Shown: one piece after another, positions 45,525 through 53,843 of the stretch
Numbering within the stretch: the stretch's first letter is position 1
How the letters are laid out: the number at the start of each line of letters is the position of its first letter
Assembly: GCF_024806495.1 (NCBI RefSeq)
Contig: NZ_JANUFF010000018.1
Coordinates: 1 to 63,817, forward strand
Direction of reading: 5' to 3'
Length of the DNA: 63,817 nt
Origin: Chryseobacterium sp. JUb7
GTDB lineage: Bacteria > Bacteroidota > Bacteroidia > Flavobacteriales > Weeksellaceae
The notes under the pieces: model-generated
Told to the model about the DNA's origin: nothing
The model's database searches: none
Seen by the model: only the letters and a program-made list of their open reading frames with translations
Program-made: the position numbers and the translations under genes

Positions 45525-45782
45525 TAATAGGAGAATTGTTTTTTTAATATTACAAAAAGATAACATATCAATTAGTTATACTTAAAAATAGTTAATATAC
45601 TCAAACGAAATCATAATTTTAGATGGATAGCGTTCGTTAATTTGTTAAATTTTAAGAAAATTTTAATTATATTGTATTTCTCTTAATTGTGATTTAAAGA
45701 CTGTTGTTTTATGTCCTTGTTATTGAATTAATTACTAATTTATTTTGCGAATAATGTAATGAGAAGTTGTGTTTTGTATTAA

Positions 45783-45817
45783 AAATAAAAAAATCCTTTC
45801 AAATGGATGGAAGGATC
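45783..45817 (-). terminator. Terminator after the ferredoxin gene
   Basis: On the minus strand ATCCTT (45816-45811) pairs with AAGGAT (45798-45793), followed at once by TTTTTTT. It ends the sod-DUF2480-ferredoxin transcript and separates it from the lipid operon. Confidence 0.75.
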
Positions 45818-45849
45818 TGTAAATTTAGCTTTTTAAGCCTAAGAAATAT

Positions 45850-46197
45850 TTAATGATGTAGAAATTTCTGACGTTCAAACAATATATCATCGCTTTCACG
45901 ATGGTCTGGATCGTCGATACAACAGTCTACAGGACAAACTGCTTTACATTGAGGTTCGTCATGAAAACCTTTGCACTCCGTACATTTTCCGGGAACGATA
46001 TAGTAAACCTCATCTGATAGTGCATCATTGACTTCATCAGAATTGATAATCTTTCCATCGGGCAAAGTAATCTTTCCGGAGACTGTAGTTTTATCTTTCC
46101 AACTCCATTCGTACGCACCTTCGTAAATTGCTTTATTGGGGCATTCCGGTTCACATGCTCCGCAATTGATGCAGTCATCTGTTATTTTAATGGCCAT
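45850..46197 (-). CDS. 4Fe-4S dicluster ferredoxin
   Basis: 115 aa. Two cluster motifs are visible: DCINCGACEPECPNKAI (CxxCxxCxxxCP) near the N-terminus, and CTECKGFHDEPQCKAVCPVD (CxxC, eight residues, CxxxCP) near residue 73. The insert of about 40 residues between them is normal for the YfhL/FdxN-like ferredoxins of Bacteroidota. It is a soluble electron carrier. It follows the DUF2480 gene by 82 nt and is last in the sod operon. Sharing an operon with superoxide dismutase under a regulator with a Cys cluster suggests expression during oxidative or iron stress. Confidence 0.9.
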   Translation of the reverse strand: MAIKITDDCINCGACEPECPNKAIYEGAYEWSWKDKTTVSGKITLPDGKIINSDEVNDALSDEVYYIVPGKCTECKGFHDEPQCKAVCPVDCCIDDPDHRESDDILFERQKFLHH

Positions 46198-46279
46198 TTT
46201 ATTTTAATTTCGGGATTTAAAGAAAAGGGATTTCTTTCACAGATTTGATTCAGAAATCCCTCCGGCAGTAGTGGCTAAA

Positions 46280-46777
46280 CTATTTTTTATAAATTACTTT
46301 CGGCATACCAATTTCTCCGTACATTAAACTTTTAACCCAGGGTTTCAATAGAAATGATGCTAAAAGATAAAGGGCAGGTGTGATTTCAGATCTGGCTTTA
46401 ACAACGACTTTCTGATCCTTATACTGCTTCCAGTCTGCATTTTGAAGATTTTGTTTCCAAAGGTCAAGTCTCATTGTTTCCGGACCTGAAAAATCAATAT
46501 GAGCTGCATGCGGATGTAGTTTTTCTGCCAGCAGCATGTAGGCCCAGGAAGGAATAATTGCATCAGCAGAGCAGGTTACAGCAACTGTTTTTTCTTTGTA
46601 TTCAGTAAAATCCAGTGCTGAAACAGATTCCCTGAACGGTTTCTCTTTAACAATCATTCCCAGAAACAGAAGGTCTTTGATGTCGAAGGTTGCAATTTCT
46701 GTCAAAGGTTTATAGTCTAAAAGATCAATAGCAATAATTCCTGATGTTTTGGCTTTATTAATGAAAAGATTCTCCAT
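46280..46777 (-). CDS. DUF2480 family protein
   Basis: 165 aa, soluble. Recognised by the Bacteroidota-wide pattern NKAKTSGIIAIDLLDY, FDIKDLLFLGMIVKEK, FRESV, CSADAIIPSWAYMLLAEKL and ALYLLASFLLKPWVKSLMYGE. No catalytic motif is known; a Cys-Ser-Ala-Asp and a Trp-Ala-Tyr segment are well kept across the family. It lies 21 nt after the sod gene and before the ferredoxin gene. In these bacteria it is often near Fe-S assembly or redox genes, so a role in Fe-S metabolism is plausible but unproven. Confidence 0.8.
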   Translation of the reverse strand: MENLFINKAKTSGIIAIDLLDYKPLTEIATFDIKDLLFLGMIVKEKPFRESVSALDFTEYKEKTVAVTCSADAIIPSWAYMLLAEKLHPHAAHIDFSGPETMRLDLWKQNLQNADWKQYKDQKVVVKARSEITPALYLLASFLLKPWVKSLMYGEIGMPKVIYKK

Positions 46778-46798
46778 GATTGAAACTGTAAGTGTTTG

Positions 46799-47425
46799 TT
46801 ATTTAATTTTAGAAAGAGCTTCTTCATATTTTTTTTCTACGGACGACCAGTCAAGAACAGACCAGAACGCATCAAGATAATCTGCTCTTTTATTTTGATA
46901 ATTCAAATAATAAGCATGTTCCCAAACATCTATTCCAAGAATCGGAAAACCTCTGTTAGTCAATTGGGTATCCATCATTGGGTTGTCCTGATTAGCCGTA
47001 GAACTTATCATTAAGGATCCATTGAATTTCACAGAAAGCCAAACCCAGCCGGATCCAAACTGACCAAGTCCGTTTTTTTTCATTTCTGTTTTTAATTGAT
47101 CAAGGCTTCCAAATGCTGTAATCACTTTTTCAGAAAGTTTTCCTTCAGGTTTTAATTGGGGAGCTGGAGAAAGAATTTCCCAGAATAAGGAATGGTTGTA
47201 ATGCCCGCCGCTGTTATTTCTTATCGCCGGACCATATTCACTTATTTTCTGAAGCATTGTTTCAAGATCGGGTATCGGCTCATTTATTTTCTCCAGGGCT
47301 GTGTTAAGATGATCAACATACGCCTGATGATGACGTTGATGATGGATCTCCATTGTTTCTTTATCTAAAAAAGGTTCAAGGGCATCATATGTATAAGAAA
47401 GCTGAGGTAATTTAAATGGACTCAT
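46799..47425 (-). CDS. sod: Iron/manganese superoxide dismutase
   Basis: 208 aa from the ATG at 47425 (MSPFKLPQLSYTYDALEPF); an upstream in-frame codon 9 codons earlier would overlap the promoter region and is rejected. It converts superoxide to oxygen and hydrogen peroxide. The four metal ligands are visible: His in METMEIHHQRHHQ-like HHQRHHQAYVDHLN, His in GGHYNHSLFWE, and Asp and His in GIDVWEHAYYL. The dimer-region FGSGWVWL is normal. There is no signal peptide, so it acts in the cytoplasm. It is the first gene of a three-gene operon, with a palindromic operator on its -33 box, pointing to repression by the divergent regulator. Confidence 0.93.
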   Translation of the reverse strand: MSPFKLPQLSYTYDALEPFLDKETMEIHHQRHHQAYVDHLNTALEKINEPIPDLETMLQKISEYGPAIRNNSGGHYNHSLFWEILSPAPQLKPEGKLSEKVITAFGSLDQLKTEMKKNGLGQFGSGWVWLSVKFNGSLMISSTANQDNPMMDTQLTNRGFPILGIDVWEHAYYLNYQNKRADYLDAFWSVLDWSSVEKKYEEALSKIK

Positions 47426-47449
47426 TGTTTTATTTTTATAAGTATGAAG

Positions 47450-47479
47450 CAAAGGTAAAAATAAATTTCAATAAAACAA
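47450..47479 (-). promoter_or_regulatory. sod operon promoter
   Basis: On the minus strand TTG (47479-47477), 19 nt, then TACCTTTG (47457-47450), matching the Bacteroidota consensus. The start site would be near 47443, leaving a leader of about 18 nt. The -33 box lies inside the left arm of the operator at 47471-47496. Confidence 0.6.
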
Positions 47480-47496
47480 CTTTTTAGTTGTTTTAT
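47471..47496. promoter_or_regulatory. Palindromic operator between sod and its regulator
   Basis: ATAAAACAACT (47471-47481), 4 nt, then the exact reverse complement AGTTGTTTTAT (47486-47496). The same 11-mer occurs again at 47592-47602, in front of the regulator's ATG (47616) and about 10 nt past a TATATTTG -7 box (47574-47581). This is the expected layout for a repressor that controls sod and itself. Confidence 0.6.
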
Positions 47497-47615
47497 GTTT
47501 TATACAAGTATTTAATTTAAACGTTTGATATTTATATATTTAAATGTAATGGTGGCACATTATAGAAAATGACTATATTTGTTGTTGGAAAATAAAACAA
47601 CTAAATTATTGTCAA

Positions 47616-48239
47616 ATGAAGAAGTCTGCTGCTGAGCGCATTCTGATGTTTTTGAAGATGAGAGGAGAAGCAACATCACTATTAATCTCTGAAGAACTTG
47701 CCATCACCAAAGAAGGCGCGAGAAAACATTTGCTGAATCTTGCCCAGGAAGATTTAATAAGGTCTGTCATCAAAAGCGAGGGAGTAGGAAGGCCGTCGAC
47801 CTATTATGTTTTGACTGAGAAAGGGCTGGCGCAGTTTCCTGATACGCATGCAGATATTACGGTTCAGCTTTTGAGGTCGGTGAAAAATCTTTTAGGAGAA
47901 AATGCATTAGATCTGCTCATCAATGATCGGGAAAAAAATACCTACCAGCGATATGAAAAAGCACTTTCTGAGGCAAAAAATCTGGAACAGCGTCTAGAAA
48001 TTCTGTCTAAAATCCGAAGTGAAGAAGGCTATATGGCAGAATGGAAGAAAGAAGGCAAAGAATATCTCCTTATTGAAAATCATTGTCCGATTTGTGCTGC
48101 AGCTGCAGAATGCCAGGGGTTTTGTCGTGCTGAGTTGTCTAATTTTCAAGCGCTGATTGGCTCAGAATATAAAGTAGACAGAATACAGCATATCCTCTCC
48201 GGAGGTAGCAGATGTGTTTACAAAGTGAGTCGAATCTAA
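47616..48239 (+). CDS. SufR/COG2345-like regulator with Cys cluster
   Basis: 207 aa. Residues 5-75 form a DeoR/ArsR-like winged helix (AAERILMFLKMRGEATS, LAITKEGARKHLLNL, VGRPSTYYVLTEKG). The middle is helical. Near residue 152 comes NHCPICAAAAECQGFCRAEL, with four Cys that could hold an Fe-S cluster as in SufR, and the protein ends in a beta hairpin (SGGSRCVYKVSRI). SufR-type proteins repress Fe-S or oxidative-stress genes when the cluster is present. It diverges from sod with a shared operator. I infer that oxidation or loss of the cluster releases sod, DUF2480 and ferredoxin expression. Confidence 0.78.
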   Translation: MKKSAAERILMFLKMRGEATSLLISEELAITKEGARKHLLNLAQEDLIRSVIKSEGVGRPSTYYVLTEKGLAQFPDTHADITVQLLRSVKNLLGENALDLLINDREKNTYQRYEKALSEAKNLEQRLEILSKIRSEEGYMAEWKKEGKEYLLIENHCPICAAAAECQGFCRAELSNFQALIGSEYKVDRIQHILSGGSRCVYKVSRI

Positions 48240-48369
48240 TCTAATTTTTTAAACCTATTTTTAATCCTCGTCGTTTTTCATATTATTTTTTAAGCTACCT
48301 CTTGTCCGGCTGACCTTTAAAAATGTCTGGTTAAGGTACTTTCCGAATGCCCTGCTTTCTTTCGCACCG

Positions 48370-48377
48370 TATGTTTG
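48370..48377 (+). promoter_or_regulatory. -7 box of the lipoprotein hydrolase gene
   Basis: TATGTTTG fits TAnnTTTG and lies about 28 nt before the ATG at 48406. No convincing TTTG is found 19-21 nt upstream, so this is only a partial promoter match. Confidence 0.35.
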
Positions 48378-48405
48378 CATCATAATCATACAAAAATAAA
48401 CTACA

Positions 48406-49356
48406 ATGAAAGCAATCAGAACAACTTCAATGGCAGGTGTTTTATGTTTAACACTTCTTACATCAACACTTGCAATGTCCTGCAGAGAGGAAAGTGAAAT
48501 AACGTCTATCCAGGGTACACAGACTGATAATCACCAAAATGCCAAAACCAGATTTATAAATGTAAAAGGCAATGCATTTGCCTACAGAGTTTTGGGTAAA
48601 GACGGAGGTATTCCTTTGGTTTTACTGCCGGGGCTGGGTGGCTCGATGGATGATTGGGATCCAGCTGTTACAGATGGTCTGGCAAAAAAATATAAGGTCA
48701 TCCTGTTTGATAATAAAGGAGTGGCTGCTTCAAAAGGTGTTACCCCGAATACGGTACAGGCTATGGCGGATGATGCTATAGATTTTATAGAAGCTCTGAA
48801 TCTGAATAAAATAAATATCATGGGATTTTCTATGGGAGGGTTTGTTGCTCAGAGAGTGGTATTAACGAAGCCTGCCTTAATTAATAAAATTATTTTAACA
48901 GGAACCGGGCCACAAGGCGCTATCGGATTGTCTAATCTCCCGAATATTATTGCCGGAACTGCCGGATTGAGCCCTGAAGCCTCTTTTCTTAAATTCGGAT
49001 TTACGGAATCGGCGGCGAGTATTGCAGCCGGAAAAGCTTCCTATGCAAGAATTCAGCTTCGTACAACAGACCGAGATCTTCCTTTAAGCGATGCAACATC
49101 TGCTTCTCAGTTTACAGCAGTTTTGAGCTGGTCACAAGCCAATCCCAATGCTCTGACCGAAATAAAAAATATTAAAAATCCCGTCCTTATCGTTCATGGT
49201 CAGAATGATCTTCCGGTATCTGTTCAGAATGCTCAGAACATGCTGCAAAATTTAGATCATGCAGAATTATTGGTTTTTCCGGATTCGGGTCATGCCTCAT
49301 TTTTCCAGAATCATGATGCATTCGTTTCAAGAGCTTCCGAGTTTTTAAATAAATAA
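48406..49356 (+). CDS. Lipoprotein alpha/beta hydrolase
   Basis: 316 aa. The N-terminus is a lipoprotein signal with the lipobox LAMSC, and Arg-Glu-Glu-Ser-Glu just after the Cys, which in Bacteroidota can favour surface export of lipoproteins. The hydrolase fold follows: LLPGLGGSMDDWDP (oxyanion-hole area), LFDNKGVAAS, GFSMGGFVAQ (nucleophile Ser near residue 145), VLIVHGQNDLPV (acid) and PDSGHASFFQ (His). The triad is complete. It probably cleaves an ester outside the cytoplasm; the substrate is unknown. Monocistronic, with the sod regulator upstream in the same direction. Confidence 0.82.
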   Translation: MKAIRTTSMAGVLCLTLLTSTLAMSCREESEITSIQGTQTDNHQNAKTRFINVKGNAFAYRVLGKDGGIPLVLLPGLGGSMDDWDPAVTDGLAKKYKVILFDNKGVAASKGVTPNTVQAMADDAIDFIEALNLNKINIMGFSMGGFVAQRVVLTKPALINKIILTGTGPQGAIGLSNLPNIIAGTAGLSPEASFLKFGFTESAASIAAGKASYARIQLRTTDRDLPLSDATSASQFTAVLSWSQANPNALTEIKNIKNPVLIVHGQNDLPVSVQNAQNMLQNLDHAELLVFPDSGHASFFQNHDAFVSRASEFLNK

Positions 49357-49395
49357 TTTCGGTTGGGAGGATAGTTAATTTGGCTGGATGTTCGA

Positions 49396-49525
49396 GGCTG
49401 GAAGATGGAAGTTTATTTCCGATGTTTAATATAAATTTAAAATGGATTTGACAGAAAAAAAATAATTAATTTTTATGATTTATTATCTTCCATCTTCTAG
49501 CTTTCATCTTTCATCTTCCAGTTTT
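49396..49525. repeat. Intergenic repeat of GGAAGATGGAAG type
   Basis: Left arm GGCTGGAAGATGGAAG (49396-49411) faces CTTCCATCTTCTAGC (49487-49501), and the related TTTCATCTTTCATCTTCCAG follows to 49521. The element fills much of the 358-nt gap 49357-49714. A TACATTTG box (49609-49616) may belong to the next gene. Confidence 0.5.
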
Positions 49526-49714
49526 ATTGTATTGTTTATCAGTTAGGTATAAGTACGTAATTTTTATTTTGGTACTTTTTACGCAGAAAATATCCCTTGT
49601 ATTGTGATTACATTTGTAATGTTCATTCATAGAAGCTTCATCCCCGATTTGAACAGTGGCGAATTCCGAAAAGCCAATATTGAAAAGAGTAGGAGACCAA
49701 AAAACTAATAACAC

Positions 49715-50926
49715 ATGTCACAATTACAAGAAACAACGCTTACTGAAGCACAGGCAGTACAGGATGCAATGCAAACCTTAACACAACAATGGTATAATGC
49801 CCTGGTTACAGGATTATCGTTAAGCCCGAACAACTTTCAGCTTTATCAGGGAACTCAGCCTGTAGGAACAACATCAGAATGGCTTTGGAAAATTTTAGAT
49901 GCGATCCCTCCGAAGTCTATCAATAATAGCTACGACCCAACTCAGTCAAATAATTTTTCACAGAATTATCAGGCTGTTATTGCGAATTTAAAACCAATCA
50001 CTGATAATAGTTTCCAAGCGTGTATGGGAGATTATTATTCAAACTGGTTGAATTATATCCAGTCAGATAAATGTCCGTCTAATATCTTTGACAGTCCGGA
50101 TGCCATGACGGCAGCATTTAAGAAATGGGCATTCATCTATGCTCCGTCACAAATGGATTGCAGTGCTTCTCTTATTCAATCATTCTATAATGATGTAGTG
50201 ACAATCGCTAATAATATGTTTGCTTCTGCGCAGAAAGCAGGAAAAGGATACGCTTACAATACAACGATTGCAGATCTTAACAGCGCGATTCAGTCTGCTC
50301 CTGCAAAAAGTTTTGGTATGAGCAGTGATACAGAATCTCGTGATGTATCTCATACGTGGGCAGAAGGCAGTACTTCTGTATTATTTGATATCTTCTCTTT
50401 CGGAGGCGGTGCCAGCTATGACAGTCTTAGCGAGCAGGCTACCTCAGCAGGAGTAAGTATTGACGCTAAGTTTCAGCATGTATTGACATTGCCGGGAGCA
50501 CCTTTGGCAAAAACGTCTACAGATCCGATCTTAGGGCAATATACACCTTGGTATAACAGTGCGGCATTTTCAAGAGCATTCGGAACACAGGATAATACGG
50601 TATGGAAAAACGGAGTTCCATCCTGGGCAACGACTTTCGGACCTAACGGAAATATGCAGCGTGCAGCTACAGCATTGGTAATCGTAGATGGCATTGATAT
50701 TACGATGACTTCCAATACAAGCTATTCTTCAAGTGATCAGGAGGTGATCCGTGCGAGAGCAAGTGCAGGTTTCTGGCCATTTTTCAGTGCCAACGGTTCC
50801 GGAGGTTCAGAAACATCTGTGAGTTTCTCAGATTCTGGAGCAATGACGGTACATATTACGTCTCCTGCAGGAAATCCTCAATTATTAGGGGTGCTGGTTT
50901 CAAATATGAAAGATATTTTAGGATAA
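49715..50926 (+). CDS. Unrecognised soluble protein, 403 aa
   Basis: No signal peptide and no membrane helix. The N-terminal half is helical and aromatic-rich (QQWYNALVTGLSL, EWLWKILDAIPPKSI, NYSNWLNYIQ-like text). The C-terminal half looks beta-rich with many Ser, Thr and Gly (DVSHTWAEGSTSVLF, DIFSFGGGASYDS, GIDITMTSNTSYSSSD, SFSDSGAMTVHI) and ends GVLVSNMKDILG. The central Gly-rich amphipathic stretch and all-beta tail are reminiscent of pore-forming or insecticidal-type proteins, but I know no family match and make no functional claim. Higher in G+C than its neighbours by eye. A strong terminator follows, so it is its own transcript. Confidence 0.6.
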   Translation: MSQLQETTLTEAQAVQDAMQTLTQQWYNALVTGLSLSPNNFQLYQGTQPVGTTSEWLWKILDAIPPKSINNSYDPTQSNNFSQNYQAVIANLKPITDNSFQACMGDYYSNWLNYIQSDKCPSNIFDSPDAMTAAFKKWAFIYAPSQMDCSASLIQSFYNDVVTIANNMFASAQKAGKGYAYNTTIADLNSAIQSAPAKSFGMSSDTESRDVSHTWAEGSTSVLFDIFSFGGGASYDSLSEQATSAGVSIDAKFQHVLTLPGAPLAKTSTDPILGQYTPWYNSAAFSRAFGTQDNTVWKNGVPSWATTFGPNGNMQRAATALVIVDGIDITMTSNTSYSSSDQEVIRARASAGFWPFFSANGSGGSETSVSFSDSGAMTVHITSPAGNPQLLGVLVSNMKDILG

Positions 50927-50933
50927 CATATCG

Positions 50934-50967
50934 TACCCGGAGAGACCTTCTTTCCGGGTATTTTTTT
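50934..50967 (+). terminator. Rho-independent terminator
   Basis: TACCCGG (50934-50940) and CCGGGTA (50954-50960) flank a 13-nt loop, followed by seven T. It ends the 403-aa protein gene and separates it from the next. Confidence 0.8.
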
Positions 50968-50994
50968 AATCATTAAAATTTTAAATAGTATTTT

Positions 50995-51954
50995 ATGGAT
51001 CCTATACAGTTTTCTATTCCTATTCGACCTTATTCTGTTCTCAAATCGGCAGATAATTCTCAAGAGCAGTTATCATTTGACTTTCAGTTACTGGAAGGAG
51101 TGCATACGGTCAATACTTCATATATTCCGGTTGTAAGCCTGCTTAAAAACGGTAATGATACAAACTTACAGCTTCAGTTAGCTTTTACTTATGATTACAA
51201 TGCTGAAGAGAAAATGATCACCATTTCCAGTCCTGAAGAAGGATCTGAAGATTCCATGCATCTGGTTTCGGCCTCTCAGGATCACACTTCACATCATTTA
51301 TTATTTGCTTCTGAGATTCCGGAAAAAATATTTAAGTTTAATATTAACTCAGACCTACCCTTGCTTTCAGAGCAGGAGGACACCTTCAAAATGTTAGTAC
51401 AGACAGCCTATGAGGAGCTGTTCAATACACTTAAAAATGTGGAAGGACTTTCCATCCGTGTTAAAACTCCGCCTCCGGTTTTAAGTTCTGAACTGGAAAA
51501 TGAATTATTATTGGTGTATAAAGATCAGGAATTGGCAGGATTGTTTGATCCCAACGTAAATTATGGAAAAAATTATACTGTAAAAAGTATAAGATCAGTC
51601 TGGGGAGGGAAGGTTACTTTTGCTGTGAATGCAGATTTTGCCAATGTCATAGGAAGTACATATGACCCGAAAATTGATGGCAGTTCTTGGATTAAATTGT
51701 GGGAAAGCAGTTTTGGAGCAGCTACAGTGTGCAGTTCTTATAACTTTGCAGGAAATTATCCGGGTAAATTTACCTGTAATGACAGTCTGGTGGGCGGTCA
51801 TATCATTAAAGGTAAAGCCGCTTCGGCAGTTCCCAAAGGATCAAATGATGTGTACATCATCCCGATTTGTAAAGCGCATAATAACAATAACAGCATCTAT
51901 ATGGAAGCTATAAAGTATCAGGGCGCGGTCTGGCTTAAAAATTTTATGAATTAA
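50995..51954 (+). CDS. Unrecognised protein with HNH/treble-clef-like C-terminus
   Basis: 319 aa, soluble, no signal peptide. The first 190 residues are of mixed beta and helix without a known motif. The last 60 residues read CNDSLVGGHIIKGKA, then NDVYIIPICKAHNNNN, then KYQGAVWLKNFMN. That order (Cys, GGH, strand, IPxCxxHN) resembles small zinc treble-clef or HNH-like modules that turn up in polymorphic toxins and other secreted proteins. Two more Cys precede it. Whether it has nuclease activity cannot be told. It follows the 403-aa gene by 68 nt with a terminator between, so the two are neighbours rather than a strict operon. Confidence 0.55.
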   Translation: MDPIQFSIPIRPYSVLKSADNSQEQLSFDFQLLEGVHTVNTSYIPVVSLLKNGNDTNLQLQLAFTYDYNAEEKMITISSPEEGSEDSMHLVSASQDHTSHHLLFASEIPEKIFKFNINSDLPLLSEQEDTFKMLVQTAYEELFNTLKNVEGLSIRVKTPPPVLSSELENELLLVYKDQELAGLFDPNVNYGKNYTVKSIRSVWGGKVTFAVNADFANVIGSTYDPKIDGSSWIKLWESSFGAATVCSSYNFAGNYPGKFTCNDSLVGGHIIKGKAASAVPKGSNDVYIIPICKAHNNNNSIYMEAIKYQGAVWLKNFMN

Positions 51955-51960
51955 AACATA

Positions 51961-51990
51961 AAAACTTTCAGAAGTACTGAAAGTTTTTTT
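51961..51990 (+). terminator. Bidirectional terminator between convergent genes
   Basis: ACTTTCAG and CTGAAAGT pair over a 5-nt loop, with AAAA before and TTTTTTT after. It serves the plus-strand gene ending at 51954 and, more weakly, the minus-strand gene ending at 51992. Confidence 0.75.
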
Positions 51991-51991
51991 A

Positions 51992-52420
51992 TTAGCAGTC
52001 ATTCATTTCGTAATTGACCTGATCATATTTTTCTTCGTAAGACTGTATGGTTTTAGTGTTGGTCGGAACTTTTTTAAGATTTACATTTAGTTTTTTATTT
52101 CCGTCCGGCGATATCCAGTAACCGCTGAGGTTTTCACCATTTCTTTTTACACTGATAATTCCCGTAATTCCGCCTTCCACCATTACCAGTTTATTTTCTT
52201 CATCATCAGAGATCTCAAGGTACAGCCAGTTGCTTACATTATCATATTTATACATACCACTGTAATGAGTGGTCGGACATCCTGAAATTTCTTCTATAAG
52301 GTATAATGTTACGGGATATTTATCAATTTTTCCTTTGTAGAGGTGCTTTTTTACTTCCTGAGCTGACATATTTCCAAAGAAAAAGATCATTATTAAAAAC
52401 GGTAGAATTTTAATTTTCAT
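51992..52420 (-). CDS. Small secreted protein of unknown function
   Basis: 142 aa with a clear signal peptide (MKIKILPFLIMIFFFGNMSAQ, cut near AQ). The mature part is beta-rich: HLYKGKIDKYPVTLYLIEEI, HYSGMYKYDNVSNWLYLEI, MVEGGITGIISVKRNGENL and SGYWISPDGNKKLNVNL. The motif 'gkid.ypvtlyl...g...G.Y.Y......l.l' occurs in many unnamed Bacteroidota exported proteins. Single-gene unit. Confidence 0.6.
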   Translation of the reverse strand: MKIKILPFLIMIFFFGNMSAQEVKKHLYKGKIDKYPVTLYLIEEISGCPTTHYSGMYKYDNVSNWLYLEISDDEENKLVMVEGGITGIISVKRNGENLSGYWISPDGNKKLNVNLKKVPTNTKTIQSYEEKYDQVNYEMNDC

Positions 52421-52529
52421 ATTTATTTTTTAGCTTTAAAATTATAAAGAAAATCATTTAAACGAACGGGAATGATAAAAAGAAATAGAAAATATTGTCT
52501 TTTATTGTAGATTTGAAGAAAGTTTTACC

Positions 52530-52817
52530 ATGAAAAATAATCCTTTTATTACAGTCATTCTCCTTTTTGCTGTACAGATAATGGCTTATGTGTATATCGA
52601 TTATATGAATTTTCAGAGCTTTAATAAAGGAGATCTCGGATTTATTTTATTCTGCTTTACAATACCGGTGATTTGCCTGTTCATGCTGTTATTTCTTAAA
52701 AATTCCCGTTACAGAAAATCATTTAGAAATTTTTCAATTTTTCTAATGATTGCGGCTATTATTGTATTTGCTGCTTTGTCTTATTTATCGGCACTGGGAA
52801 AAGCGTATCAACACTAA
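52530..52817 (+). CDS. Small membrane protein, three helices
   Basis: 95 aa with three membrane helices (near residues 6-24, 36-56 and 70-88) and basic loops (KNSRYRKSFRN). No family recognised. It ends 6 nt before the next gene, which it probably joins in an operon. Confidence 0.6.
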   Translation: MKNNPFITVILLFAVQIMAYVYIDYMNFQSFNKGDLGFILFCFTIPVICLFMLLFLKNSRYRKSFRNFSIFLMIAAIIVFAALSYLSALGKAYQH

Positions 52818-52823
52818 TATCAT

Positions 52824-53831
52824 ATGAAAAAGATCAACTTAAATCACTTTAATCTTTTGCTTTCAGGAATTTTTGTTCTTTTGATCATACTTTATTTTGC
52901 AGCAAGGATTAAAAATCAGGAATATGCTAAAATAAATTGGACTGCTGAAATTCGCAGCGCATCAGAAACAACTTTTGATAAAGCTAATATGGTTAAAGTG
53001 ATCGATGCTGTTTTCTATAATACAACCAATAATTCGACCACTCAGACTGGATTTGAAATACCGGATATGATTGATGCCGAAAACCAGGATTTTGTTACTT
53101 TTAATCATACAACAAACCTGCTCCCGGACTCATTATCGTTAACCTATTTTTCTGTAGATGAAAAGAAATTTTATAAGCTTATCTCCAAACTTCCTTATGA
53201 AGTATTGAAAAAATACAGCGGAAATAAAATGAGTGAATCTGTTGTTTTAATAGAGATTCATCCACACTGGAAAATTGTATTGAAGACCAGTCACTCTGAT
53301 GAAAATAATAATAAACCGGTGTATCTTGCTACTTTTACGGCCAAGGAAACAAATGGAAATTTAAATAAGCTGATTTATAAAAAATCTTTGGAAAACGAAT
53401 ATAATAACTTTAAGTATATCAGAAATATTAATGATTTTGCAGAGGTGCTGAAAAATAAATATTACTGGACAGTGAGTGTACAGATGGAGGATAAGAATGA
53501 TGAACTGAAGAAAATATCTGCCAATGCTTATGATGAAAAACTAATAGAAATTTCCCGGGAATCTGATAAGCCTAGAAGTTATCACATCCCCAAAAGAATT
53601 TCAATAGACTGGGGAAGTAAACAGGAATATGGCATAGAATATTCTTTTGATGCTGATGAAATTCTGAATGCCTTCCGAAAATTGAGTCAGTCCGGAGGTT
53701 TTATTGAGCCTATGGAAATTATTTTTAAACTAAAGAAAAATGAACCGGCCCAATGTGAGATTTCCAAGGATGGAATTGTTATTCCTTTAAAAGATCTGTA
53801 TCCTGATCTGCCCGTAAAATATTCCAATTAG
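52824..53831 (+). CDS. Membrane-anchored protein of unknown function
   Basis: 335 aa. One N-terminal helix (LLLSGIFVLLIILYFAARI) works as signal anchor, with the remainder outside the cytoplasm. The body mixes strands and helices (KMSESVVLIEIHPHWKIVL, YYWTVSVQMEDKND, RISIDWGSKQEYGIEYSF) and matches nothing I can name. It follows the small membrane protein gene by 6 nt, so both may act together at the inner membrane. Confidence 0.6.
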   Translation: MKKINLNHFNLLLSGIFVLLIILYFAARIKNQEYAKINWTAEIRSASETTFDKANMVKVIDAVFYNTTNNSTTQTGFEIPDMIDAENQDFVTFNHTTNLLPDSLSLTYFSVDEKKFYKLISKLPYEVLKKYSGNKMSESVVLIEIHPHWKIVLKTSHSDENNNKPVYLATFTAKETNGNLNKLIYKKSLENEYNNFKYIRNINDFAEVLKNKYYWTVSVQMEDKNDELKKISANAYDEKLIEISRESDKPRSYHIPKRISIDWGSKQEYGIEYSFDADEILNAFRKLSQSGGFIEPMEIIFKLKKNEPAQCEISKDGIVIPLKDLYPDLPVKYSN

Positions 53832-53843
53832 GGCACTCGAGAT

